Shown here piece by piece: positions 1 through 7,201 of a stretch of 33,072 bases of DNA. A model generated the notes under the pieces. The model searched no databases and was not told the DNA's origin. It was given only the letters and a program-made list of their open reading frames with translations. Within the stretch, counting starts at the first letter, position 1; each line of letters begins with the position of its first letter. The translations under genes and the position numbers were made by a program. Source of the stretch: an uncultured Eubacteriales bacterium (lineage in GTDB: Bacteria; Bacillota; Clostridia; Christensenellales; Aristaeellaceae); assembly GCA_902774025.1 (NCBI GenBank), contig CACYGY010000053.1, positions 1 to 33,072 of the forward strand, read 5' to 3'.

Positions 1-497
1 TGGGCGACGGTGCGCCCGTCGACGGCGACGGCGACGTGGCCGACGACATGACCGGCTTCCACGGGGGCGGGTACGGATTCGGGAAGATCGGGGACGAGCT
101 GGATTTGCCGCTGGTCGCCCTTGTTCATCAGCAGCGTCAGATCGCCGTCCAGCATCAGGGCGACGCCCGCCTCCGTGCCGCCGGTGACGGGAAGGCGGCC
201 CCTGACCCTTGTGCCGCGGACGGCGACGGGGTATTTCCGATAGTTGGCGAAGCCGTATTCCAGCATTTCCCGGGCAATGGCGAAGCGTTGCTTGCCCGAG
301 GACGCGCCCAGCACCACGGCGATCAGGCGCATGTCGCCCCGTTTGGCGGTGGCGGACACGCAGTAGCCCGCCTCGTCGGTGGAGCCGGTCTTGCCCCCGT
401 CGCAGCCGTCGCACAGCCTGAGCAGCTTGTTGGTATTCACCAGCTGGGTGACGCGGCCGTCTATCCCCAGATGGGTGCTTTCAACGTGAAGCGCTGA
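1..497 (-). pseudogene. D-alanyl-D-alanine carboxypeptidase (DacF/PBP5-like), N-terminally truncated fragment
   Basis: Read on the minus strand, the frame encodes the end of the transpeptidase-like domain of a low-molecular-weight penicillin-binding protein, which trims the terminal D-Ala of peptidoglycan stem peptides outside the membrane. Visible landmarks are QLVNTNKLLR, then the third active-site motif in DGGKTGSTDEAGYC, then SATAKRGDMRLIAVVLG and LEYGFANY, followed by the start of the C-terminal beta domain, which continues past the left edge. The SxxK and SxN motifs that should lie about 100-170 residues upstream are absent: family similarity stops near position 460-490, and two terminators and the end of an ABC gene follow at once. 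There is no plausible start codon. The stretch is also visibly richer in GC (about two thirds) than the rest. It is either a remnant left by a rearrangement or a chimeric contig end. The family call is firm; the cause of truncation is open. Confidence 0.8.
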
Positions 498-512
498 GTC
501 TGAACCCGCACG

Positions 513-537
513 CCGCCGGCATATGCCGGCGGTTTTT
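513..537 (+). terminator. Intrinsic terminator (plus orientation), orphan
   Basis: An 8-bp GC stem, CCGCCGGC paired with GCCGGCGG around an ATAT loop, is followed at once by five T on the plus strand. It points rightwards, so it should end a plus-strand gene lying to its left, but only the antisense carboxypeptidase fragment is there. The mismatch supports a rearranged or misjoined boundary nearby. Confidence 0.75.
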
Positions 538-540
538 GCA

Positions 541-575
541 TAAAGAAAGGAGACAGACCGGACCGGTCCGTCTCC
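541..575 (-). terminator. Terminator of the ABC exporter operon
   Basis: An imperfect palindrome lies six bases beyond the stop codon of the second ABC gene. GGAGAC at 549-554 pairs with GTCTCC at 570-575, an A/C mismatch follows, then an inner GACC/GGTC stem. On the minus strand it is followed by a T-rich stretch (TTTCTTTA), as expected for an intrinsic terminator. Confidence 0.65.
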
Positions 576-580
576 CTTCC

Positions 581-2407
581 TTATGGTTTTCCGGAGAGCA
601 TTTCCTCCATGTACTGCCGGGTATACAGGGTGAAATAATACCCTTTCTGCTTCATCAGTTCCCGGTGGGTGCCCTGTTCGATGATCTTGCCGTCCCGCAC
701 GACCAGAATCAGATCAGCCTGACGGATGGTGGAGAGGCGGTGAGCGATGACAAAGGATGTCCGGCCTTTCATGAGGTGCTCAATGGCGTCCTGGATCAGC
801 TTTTCCGTCACCGTGTCAATAGAGGATGTGGCCTCATCCAGCACGAAGATCCGGGGATTGCTCAGGATGGCCCGGGCAAAGGAGAGCAGCTGCTTTTCTC
901 CCGTGGAGAGAAGGTCGCCCCCTTCCCCAACGTCGCTGTCATATCCCTTGTCCATCCGGGCAATGATGGACTCCGCGGACACGCTCCGGACAGCTGCCTC
1001 AATCTCTTCCTGGGTGGCGTCCGGCTTTCCGTAGAGAAGGTTTTCCCGGACTGTGCCGGAAAACAGGTGAGGCGTCTGGAGCACATACCCGATGTTGGAA
1101 TGGAGCCAGAGCTGGGAGCGTTCCCGTGCATCACGGCCGTCAATGAGAATCCGGCCGGAGGTTGGTTCAAAGAATCGACAGGCCAGGTTCACCAGGGTGG
1201 ATTTGCCGGCGCCTGTTTCCCCCACAATGGCCACATTGGTCCCCTGCGGCACTTTCAGGCTGAAATGCTCCAGCACGTATTCATCCCCGTCGGGATAGCG
1301 GAAGGAAACATCCTCAAACTCCACATCTCCGTGGAGAGGTTCCCAGTTTTCCTTTCTGGGATGAAAGGCGTCACCGTACTTTTCAATGACTTCAGGACTG
1401 TCCGCCACATCCGGTACGGTTTCCATCAGCCGGACGAACCGCTCGATATTGACGCGTACCGTGATGAGGTTGGAAAGGGCCCGGACGACCCACTGGATTG
1501 GTTCCACCAGGTTCAGGGCATAGGAGGTGAAGGCTGCCAGGGTACCAAGCTCCATGGCTTTTTCCACCGTCAGGTTTCCGCCGTTCCACAGTACCAGGGA
1601 CAGGGCGATGTAGGAGGCAAAGGAAATGGTGGACACAAACATGGAACGGTAATGGGCTGTGTGGATGGACGTCCGGGTCATTTTCCGGCTGATGACCTCA
1701 AAGTCTTCCTCCAGTCGCTTTTCCGCCACAAGTGTCTTGGTGGTTCTCGCACCGTTGATTCCTTCGTTGAAGCCGGAGGTCAGCTGGGAGTTCAGTTCCC
1801 GGACTTCCCGGTTCAGCCGCACCAGATGGGTCTGGAAGTATGTGGCGGCAATGGCCACCAGAGGCACAATGGCCACCACCAGCAGGCAGAGCCGCCAGTT
1901 CATCATGGCCATGATGGAGATAGCTCCGATCATATAGACCATGTTCCAGCAGCCATCCATGAGGGTCCAGGAGATCAGTCCGCCGATGCGGTTGGTGTCA
2001 CTCATAATCCGGGAGTGAATATAGCCCACGCTGTTCTGATTATAATAGGAAAAGGAAAGGGTCTGAAGGTGGTTGAAACTGGAACGGCGCATATCCTGAG
2101 TCAGAATCATCTCAATCCGGCTGGCCGCAAGACCTGAGAAGAGATTGCCTGTGGTCTGAATCAGGAGAATGCCCATGAACAGGGCAATGAAGGGCCACAG
2201 GGTGTCCAGGGTGCCCAGAGTGATGAAATGATTCAGAGCGTACTGCTGGAACAGAGGGTTCAGGGTGTCAATGACGCCGCAGAGCAGGCACAGGAAGACC
2301 ATGAGCAGAATGGTTTTCTTAAGGGGACGGAGGAAAGGGGCCAGTCTGGGGATTCCGAAATGAGGAAGATGCGTATACTGGCTTTCAGCCTTTGCATTCT
2401 CAGACAT
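581..2407 (-). CDS. ABC exporter half-transporter, subunit with the catalytic glutamate (BmrD/YheH-like)
   Basis: Encodes 608 residues: a six-helix exporter membrane domain (about 30-320) fused to an ATPase domain (about 360-600). Walker A is GETGAGKST (396-404). Walker B ends in LDEAT with catalytic Glu525, and the switch histidine is His556. The signature is degenerate, LSTGEK (500-505) instead of LSGGQ. In heterodimeric multidrug exporters such as BmrCD and LmrCD this pattern marks the subunit that supplies the active Walker B. The ATG at 2407 is preferred over an upstream in-frame ATG because it has a GGAGGTGG ribosome site and overlaps the previous stop by 8 bases (ATGTCTGA), which suggests translational coupling. 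It acts in the cytoplasmic membrane with the partner below; drug or lipid export is inferred from family only. Confidence 0.93.
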   Translation of the reverse strand: MSENAKAESQYTHLPHFGIPRLAPFLRPLKKTILLMVFLCLLCGVIDTLNPLFQQYALNHFITLGTLDTLWPFIALFMGILLIQTTGNLFSGLAASRIEMILTQDMRRSSFNHLQTLSFSYYNQNSVGYIHSRIMSDTNRIGGLISWTLMDGCWNMVYMIGAISIMAMMNWRLCLLVVAIVPLVAIAATYFQTHLVRLNREVRELNSQLTSGFNEGINGARTTKTLVAEKRLEEDFEVISRKMTRTSIHTAHYRSMFVSTISFASYIALSLVLWNGGNLTVEKAMELGTLAAFTSYALNLVEPIQWVVRALSNLITVRVNIERFVRLMETVPDVADSPEVIEKYGDAFHPRKENWEPLHGDVEFEDVSFRYPDGDEYVLEHFSLKVPQGTNVAIVGETGAGKSTLVNLACRFFEPTSGRILIDGRDARERSQLWLHSNIGYVLQTPHLFSGTVRENLLYGKPDATQEEIEAAVRSVSAESIIARMDKGYDSDVGEGGDLLSTGEKQLLSFARAILSNPRIFVLDEATSSIDTVTEKLIQDAIEHLMKGRTSFVIAHRLSTIRQADLILVVRDGKIIEQGTHRELMKQKGYYFTLYTRQYMEEMLSGKP

Positions 2408-4238
2408 TCCCCGCCACCTCCTCTTCCGAAAACTGCAGCTGCATGTCGTGGATCTTCTGATACATTCCCCCGGCCTTTTCCAGTTCTTCCGGAGTTCCGT
2501 ATTCCAGCACCCGGCCCTGGTCCAGGACCAGTACATGATCCGCCTGCATCAGGGTGCTGATGCGGTGGGAGATAAGGATGACCGTGGAGGTGCCCAGCAC
2601 TTCATGGAGCTGGCGGCGGATCCGGGCGTCCGTTTCCGCGTCCACGGCGGAAAGGGAATCGTCGAAAATCATGACCGGGGCTCTGGCGGTGAGCATCCGG
2701 GCGATGGCGGAACGCTGCTTCTGTCCGCCGGAGAGGGTAACACCCCGTTCGCCCACCATGGTGTCATAGCCCTTCATAAAGGCAGTGATCGCCTGGTCAA
2801 CGCAGGCGATTCTGGCGGCACCCCGGATTTCCTCCATAGGCATGTTCCGGTCCGTGATGCCGATGTTTTCCCGAATGGTCCGGGAGAAAAGATAGGGTTC
2901 CTGCAGCACAAGGCCGATGTTCCGTCTCAGGTCCGAGCGCTTCATGGAAGTGATATTCACGCCGCCCATGAGGATCTGCCCGCCCTCCCCGGGCAGGTCA
3001 TAGAGACGGTCCAGAAGATGCATCAGAGTGGACTTTCCCGACCCCGTCGTACCCAGGATTCCCAGGGTTTCCCCCGCACGGACAGTGAAGCTCACATGAT
3101 GGAGTACCTCCTTTCCGGGAAGGTACCCGAAGGTTACATCCCGGAATTCCAGATCTCCCCGCATGGCCCTGTCAGCCTCACGACTGTCCAGAGTCTCCGC
3201 AGCGTCTTTTTCCTCGGGAGAATTCATGATGTAGCGCAGGCGGTCAATGGACACGCCGACCTTGCTCATCTCCGCGATCACCCGGCCCAGCTGACGCACG
3301 GGCCAGATGAGCATGCCGTTGTAGCTGAGGAAGGCGATGAACTCGCCGGCGCTCAGTTCGCCCCGCACTGCGTAGACAGAACCCAGCACCATCATCAGGA
3401 GGATCTGAAGCCCGCCCAGGAAATCGCATACGGCCCAGAACCAGCTAAGCCAACGCATCAGGCGGATCCACAGTCCCGTGTAGAACACGTTCTGTTTGTC
3501 AAAACGCTTCCGCTCAAACTCCTCCCGTCCGAAGGCACGGACCACCCGGACGCCGGTGAGGTTCTCCTGGGCAATGGTGGAAAGGATGCCCTCATTCACA
3601 TCACATTCCTCAAAATCCTTGGCGATTCTGCGGTGAAAGATCAGGGAATAAGCCAGAACGATGGGCACGGAGACAGCGGCGATGACTGTCAGCTTCACGT
3701 TCATCATGAACATGAAGGTGAGGGAGAAGGCTACCATGATGACAATCCGGAGAATACTGATCATCTGCTCCGCCACAAAGGTTCTCACACGCTCCGCGTC
3801 GGAGGTGCAGCGGGAGATGATGTCACCGGTCTTGTTCTCCATATGCCAGGCGTAGGGAAGCTTCTGGATCTTGGAAAACAGATCCTCCCGTATCCGCTCC
3901 TGCAGTTTTTCCGCTGCCGTGGAGGACATGCGGTCCCGGAAATAGATGGACAGCGCCATCACCAGGGCCATGGCCAGAATCACAAGGGCGATGGCCCACA
4001 GATTCACGCGGAAATAGGACCGGCCTCCCGCACTTTCATACAGGCTTAGAATCCATCCCGGAGCGGAAAGTTCTCCGTCTCCAAGGACGGCGTCCACAGT
4101 CTGTCGGATCACCTGGGGGACGAGCATTTCCAGAAGGGTTACCGTGAGGGAAAGAAGAATGGTCAGAAGAAAATACCGCTTGCTTCCCCTCAGAAAGTGC
4201 GCAAGCATGCCTTTTTTATCAAAGGTTTCGGAATACAT
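2400..4238 (-). CDS. ABC exporter half-transporter, subunit with degenerate Walker B (BmrC/YheI-like)
   Basis: Encodes 612 residues with a six-helix exporter membrane domain (about 20-320) and an ATPase domain (about 360-600). Walker A is GTTGSGKST (396-404), the signature is a perfect LSGGQ (502-506) and the switch histidine is His558. Walker B reads IFDDSLSAVD, so Asp527 stands where the catalytic glutamate should be. This is the known hallmark of the non-hydrolysing site in heterodimeric exporters, and it complements the other subunit, whose signature is degenerate. Each subunit therefore repairs the defect of the other: one consensus and one degenerate ATP site. The start has a clear GGAGG five bases upstream. 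It is the first gene of the operon, transcribed from the promoter at 4354-4382. Confidence 0.94.
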   Translation of the reverse strand: MYSETFDKKGMLAHFLRGSKRYFLLTILLSLTVTLLEMLVPQVIRQTVDAVLGDGELSAPGWILSLYESAGGRSYFRVNLWAIALVILAMALVMALSIYFRDRMSSTAAEKLQERIREDLFSKIQKLPYAWHMENKTGDIISRCTSDAERVRTFVAEQMISILRIVIMVAFSLTFMFMMNVKLTVIAAVSVPIVLAYSLIFHRRIAKDFEECDVNEGILSTIAQENLTGVRVVRAFGREEFERKRFDKQNVFYTGLWIRLMRWLSWFWAVCDFLGGLQILLMMVLGSVYAVRGELSAGEFIAFLSYNGMLIWPVRQLGRVIAEMSKVGVSIDRLRYIMNSPEEKDAAETLDSREADRAMRGDLEFRDVTFGYLPGKEVLHHVSFTVRAGETLGILGTTGSGKSTLMHLLDRLYDLPGEGGQILMGGVNITSMKRSDLRRNIGLVLQEPYLFSRTIRENIGITDRNMPMEEIRGAARIACVDQAITAFMKGYDTMVGERGVTLSGGQKQRSAIARMLTARAPVMIFDDSLSAVDAETDARIRRQLHEVLGTSTVILISHRISTLMQADHVLVLDQGRVLEYGTPEELEKAGGMYQKIHDMQLQFSEEEVAGNV

Positions 4239-4255
4239 GAATACCTCCGGGTCTG

Positions 4256-4280
4256 AAAAGAGAAAACGGGCATACGCCCG
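4256..4280 (-). promoter_or_regulatory. Possible attenuator hairpin in the ABC operon leader
   Basis: On the minus strand, between promoter and first gene, CGGGC (4276-4280) and GCCCG (4267-4271) form a 5-bp GC stem with a 4-base loop, followed by TTTTCTCTTTT. The short stem plus T tract looks like a small intrinsic terminator inside the leader. Leader attenuation is known for the related bmrCD operon of Bacillus subtilis. No convincing leader peptide was found here, so this is tentative. Confidence 0.35.
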
Positions 4281-4353
4281 AGGCGTGAGGCGGGGTGGAC
4301 GGGACAGAAGACGCGGTTATCCCTCCCTGACAGCCAAAAGGGCGAACAAATTC

Positions 4354-4382
4354 ATTTTATCATTTCCGCAATAAAAGGACAA
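4354..4382 (-). promoter_or_regulatory. Sigma-70/A-type promoter for the ABC operon
   Basis: On the minus strand, TTGTCC (4377-4382) and TAAAAT (4354-4359) are separated by exactly 17 bases. It lies about 110 bases upstream of the first ABC start codon and is divergent from the promoter at 4415-4443. Confidence 0.7.
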
Positions 4383-4414
4383 GGGACATCAAATCGACCG
4401 GCCAGGCCTTATGG

Positions 4415-4443
4415 TTGCGAAACGGGGACGAAGACCGTATAAT
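4415..4443 (+). promoter_or_regulatory. Sigma-70/A-type promoter for the sugar isomerase gene
   Basis: TTGCGA (4415-4420) and a perfect TATAAT (4438-4443) are separated by 17 bases, 42 bases before the ATG at 4486. Confidence 0.8.
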
Positions 4444-4485
4444 CCGGAATGAAACAGAGAGTTTCGGAAGAAAGGCGGTACAGGT

Positions 4486-5337
4486 ATGGCACAGGTGAGA
4501 ATTCATGCGTTTGCCGACGAGGCAAGTCCCGTCATGGACGAACAGATCCGGGCGATGGAGCGCAATCAGCTTCAGGGTCTGGAAATCCGGGGTGTGGACG
4601 GAATAAATGTATCGGACCTGACGCTAGAAAAGGCGAAGGAAGTCCGGAAAAAACTGGATGATCACGGGCTGGTGACTTTCTCCATCGGTTCCCCCATCGG
4701 CAAGATTGACATCGTCAGGGATGATTTCAGGGCGCACATGGACAAGCTCCGGCATACCCTGGAGATTGCGGACGTCCTCGGAGCTTCCCATATCCGCATG
4801 TTTTCCTTTTATATGCCTCAGAATCAGGATCCCTCACTCTTCCGGGGAGAGGTAATGGACCGTCTGCATGAGATGGCGGAGGCGGCGAAGGGAAGCGGAA
4901 TCCGCCTGTGTCATGAAAACGAAAAGGGTATTTACGGGGACATGGCTGTCCGCTGCAGGGAGATCCTGGACGAGGTGCCTGAACTGGGCGGCATTTTCGA
5001 CCCGGCCAACTTCATCCAGTGCGGTCAGGATACCCTGGAGGCCTGGGAAATGCTGAAGGACCGGATCGTTTACATGCATATCAAGGATGCCATGCCCGAC
5101 GGCCTGGTGGTGCCCGCGGGACACGGTGCCGGCCATGTGGCAGAGATTGTGAAGTCTTTCCTTCTCCAGGGCGGAAGCTGCATGACGGTGGAGCCGCACC
5201 TGGCGGTGTTCTCCGGTCTGAACGGACTGGAGCGGGAAGGCGAGAAGAGCCGCCTGGGCAGATATACCTATTCGGACAGCAACGCAGCCTTTGACGCCGC
5301 CGTGAGCGCCCTGAAGGAAATACTGTCGGGCATCTGA
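4486..5337 (+). CDS. Sugar phosphate isomerase/epimerase (xylose isomerase-like TIM barrel)
   Basis: Encodes 283 residues of the AP-endonuclease-2 / xylose-isomerase-like TIM-barrel superfamily, which isomerises or epimerises sugars and inositol derivatives through a divalent metal. The usual metal ligands are visible in order: Glu in LCHENEKGI, Asp in GIFDPANF, His in YMHIKDA and Glu in MTVEPHL. The N-terminal strand IHAFADEAS also fits the family. Length is normal, and there is no signal peptide, so it is cytoplasmic. It has its own promoter and terminator and appears monocistronic. The upstream GGAAGAAAGGCGG is a modest ribosome site. The real substrate cannot be read from the sequence; a nearby sugar-dehydrogenase operon makes a role in carbohydrate catabolism plausible. 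Confidence 0.88.
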   Translation: MAQVRIHAFADEASPVMDEQIRAMERNQLQGLEIRGVDGINVSDLTLEKAKEVRKKLDDHGLVTFSIGSPIGKIDIVRDDFRAHMDKLRHTLEIADVLGASHIRMFSFYMPQNQDPSLFRGEVMDRLHEMAEAAKGSGIRLCHENEKGIYGDMAVRCREILDEVPELGGIFDPANFIQCGQDTLEAWEMLKDRIVYMHIKDAMPDGLVVPAGHGAGHVAEIVKSFLLQGGSCMTVEPHLAVFSGLNGLEREGEKSRLGRYTYSDSNAAFDAAVSALKEILSGI

Positions 5338-5368
5338 CGAACGGAAGAGGCACTGTCTCCTTTTCCAG

Positions 5369-5390
5369 AGGGCAGTTTCTGCCCTTTTTT
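5369..5390 (+). terminator. Intrinsic terminator after the isomerase
   Basis: AGGGCAG (5369-5375), a TTT loop and CTGCCCT (5379-5385) form a 7-bp stem followed by a run of T to 5390. It separates the isomerase from the sce7726-family gene 40 bases downstream. Confidence 0.85.
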
Positions 5391-5429
5391 CACGCCCGGG
5401 GAAGATGCGTCAGTGAAGGGAGGACATCC

Positions 5430-6083
5430 ATGCTGTATGACCGGGACATCCGGGAGCCCCTGTACCGGTTCCTGGAATCGGAGCTGGGGAAGATCCGGAT
5501 TCTGGAGGAAAAGAACATGGGCAGATCCCGGGCCGACGTGGTCATGGTGATGGACAATGCCCTCTGCGGTCTTGAGATCAAGAGCGACGCGGACACCTTT
5601 CAGCGTCTGGAGAGACAGGTAAGGGACTACGGACTGTATTACGACTACAACTGCCTGGTGGTTGGGGAAAGCCATCAGGCCCATGCCCGGGAACATGTGC
5701 CGGAAAGCTGGGGAATCCTGGTGGCCCGAAGGGAGGGGGAGGAGGTTGCCTTCACTCTCCTGAGGGGCATGCGCCTGAACCCTGAGCGGAACATGGAGCG
5801 AAAGCTGAGCATTCTCTGGCGGCCGGAGATGGAGCATATTCTCTCCCTCAATCATCTGCCCGCCTACAGGGAAAAGAGCAAGAAATACGTCACCGCCGTG
5901 CTCCTGGACCGGGTTCCCCACGGGATTCTGCAGAAACAGGTTTCAGAGGAGCTCTTTGAACGGGACTATACCCGTATCGCCGCGCAGATCGCGGAATACC
6001 GGCGACTCCATGGCGCAAGACCCGTCCGCCGCGCCTCCCGTTCCACACTCAGAAGGAAAAGAAGGCATTCCGGGACGTCTTGA
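5430..6083 (+). CDS. sce7726 family protein (PD-(D/E)XK nuclease-like)
   Basis: Encodes 217 residues matching, from memory, the sce7726 family of uncharacterised proteins. The N-terminal part has DRDIREPLYRFLE, then RADVVMV and GLEIKSDADTFQRLERQV. Asp36, Glu49 and Lys51 form an arrangement like the D...ExK core of PD-(D/E)XK nucleases, followed by the conserved arginine and glutamine helix and a YYDYNCLVV strand. The last 20 residues are very basic (RRASRSTLRRKRR), possibly for nucleic-acid contact. Start chosen at ATG 5430 with GGGAGG upstream. Its stop codon lies inside the inverted repeat at 6063-6098 and touches the promoter of the next operon. DNA or RNA cleavage is inferred from the fold only; no toxin, antitoxin or methylase partner is adjacent. 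Confidence 0.72.
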   Translation: MLYDRDIREPLYRFLESELGKIRILEEKNMGRSRADVVMVMDNALCGLEIKSDADTFQRLERQVRDYGLYYDYNCLVVGESHQAHAREHVPESWGILVARREGEEVAFTLLRGMRLNPERNMERKLSILWRPEMEHILSLNHLPAYREKSKKYVTAVLLDRVPHGILQKQVSEELFERDYTRIAAQIAEYRRLHGARPVRRASRSTLRRKRRHSGTS

Positions 6084-6098
6084 CATCCCCGAATGCCT
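6063..6098. repeat. Inverted repeat at the GH105 operon promoter (operator or stem-loop)
   Basis: AGGCATTC (6063-6070) and GAATGCCT (6091-6098) are perfect inverted copies. Inside them GGGA and TCCC also pair after a C/C mismatch. There is no T tract on the plus strand, so it is a poor terminator for the sce7726 gene. The right arm sits between the -35 and -10 boxes of the promoter at 6080-6108, where a bound repressor would block transcription. Confidence 0.5.
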
Positions 6099-6108
6099 CC
6101 CGTATCAT
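6080..6108 (+). promoter_or_regulatory. Promoter of the GH105-dehydrogenase-transporter-sirtuin operon
   Basis: A perfect -35 TTGACA (6080-6085), 17-base spacer and TATCAT (6103-6108) lie 38 bases before the ATG at 6147. The -35 box overlaps the stop codon of the sce7726-family gene. Confidence 0.8.
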
Positions 6109-6146
6109 GCACTCACCATCTGACAGACGGAAAGGATGAAATCATT

Positions 6147-7201
6147 ATGGAAAAATCAACAGTCAGGCCGCTGGATTATGCCCGGGAAGCCTGTGATACG
6201 CTGATGCGCAAGTTTCCGGCGTCATGAAGACCTGGCATCTCACAGGGGATGACCGGTATTTTGACTATGCCCGGGCCTGGATGGATTCCCTGGTGGACGA
6301 TGAGGGCGTGGTGCACGGAGGCAATCCCGGAGTGCTGGACGATATTCAGCCCGGAATCCTGCTCTATGATCTGTATGAGCGCACGGGCCTTGAGAAGTAC
6401 AGAAAAGCCTTTTCCTATCTGGCCTCATTGATTGTGGACTTCTCCCGCAATGAGGAGGGCGGTTTTGACCATGCGGAGTCCCTTCACAATCAGATGTGGC
6501 TGGACGGGCTGTACATGGGCGGTCCCATCGGGGTCATGTATGGCAGCATGTTTCACCGTCCCCTGTGCTTTGAGGTGGCTGCCCTTCAGGCTCTGCTCAT
6601 GGAAAAGGTGACAAGGGACGCCCGGACAGGCCTGCTCTATCACGCCTATGACCAGTCACGCACCGCTCCGTGGGCGGACCCGGTGACCGGCTGCAGTCCC
6701 GAGTTCTGGGGCCGCTCCATGGGCTGGGTGCCGCTTGCACTGGAGGAGGAGCTGCGCTATATTCCCGAGAACTTCCATCTCCGGGGAGAGATGATCCGTA
6801 TGCTCACGGATCTCCTGAAGGCGCTCATGGTCTATCAGGATGAGAAGACCGGGCTGTGGTATCAGGTGGTCAACCGGGTGGATGACAGCCGGAACTGGCT
6901 GGAGACCAGCTGCTCCTGTCTCTATACCGGCGGAATTGCCGGGGCTGTGCGGGCCGGGTTTATGGACAGCGCCTATCTCAAGTATGCCCACAAGGGGTAC
7001 GAAGGAATCATTGCCCGGCTTCGCCGGGATGAAAAGGGCCTTATGGTGGAGAACGTCTGCATCGGCACAGGCGTGGGGGACGTGGAACACTATTATGCCC
7101 GTCCGGTTTCCACCAACGACCTTCACGGCATGGGCGCCTTCATTCTCATGTGCATCGAAATGGAAGAGCTGCTGCGCTGGGAGGAAAGGAAATGCAGGTA
7201 A
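6147..7201 (+). pseudogene. Unsaturated rhamnogalacturonyl hydrolase (GH105, YteR/YesR-like), disrupted near the N-terminus
   Basis: GH105 enzymes remove the unsaturated uronic acid from pectin-derived oligosaccharides in the cytoplasm. The main frame (6224-7201, 325 codons) carries family blocks such as DDIQPGILLYDLYE, QMWLDGLYMGGP, WADPVTGCSPEFWGRSMGW, NWLETSCSCLY and CIGTGVGD...RPVSTNDLHGMGAF. The proper start is upstream in another frame: ATG 6147, preceded by GGAAAGG, gives MEKSTVRPLDYAREACDTLMRKFPAS and hits TGA at 6225. In homologues, roughly 20 residues with the motif HYHQGVF join these two parts, so about 60 bases appear missing at 6220-6224 together with a frame change. ATG 6224 has no ribosome site. 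A product starting there would lack the first helix. It overlaps the next gene by 10 bases. Confidence 0.82.

Noticed and set aside
36..497. A 153-codon plus-strand frame at the left edge
   Set aside because: The opposite strand clearly encodes the KTG motif and C-terminal domain of a carboxypeptidase.
536..4049. Two 533-codon plus-strand frames opposite the ABC exporter genes
   Set aside because: Antisense shadows; the minus strand carries complete ABC transporter motifs and ribosome sites.
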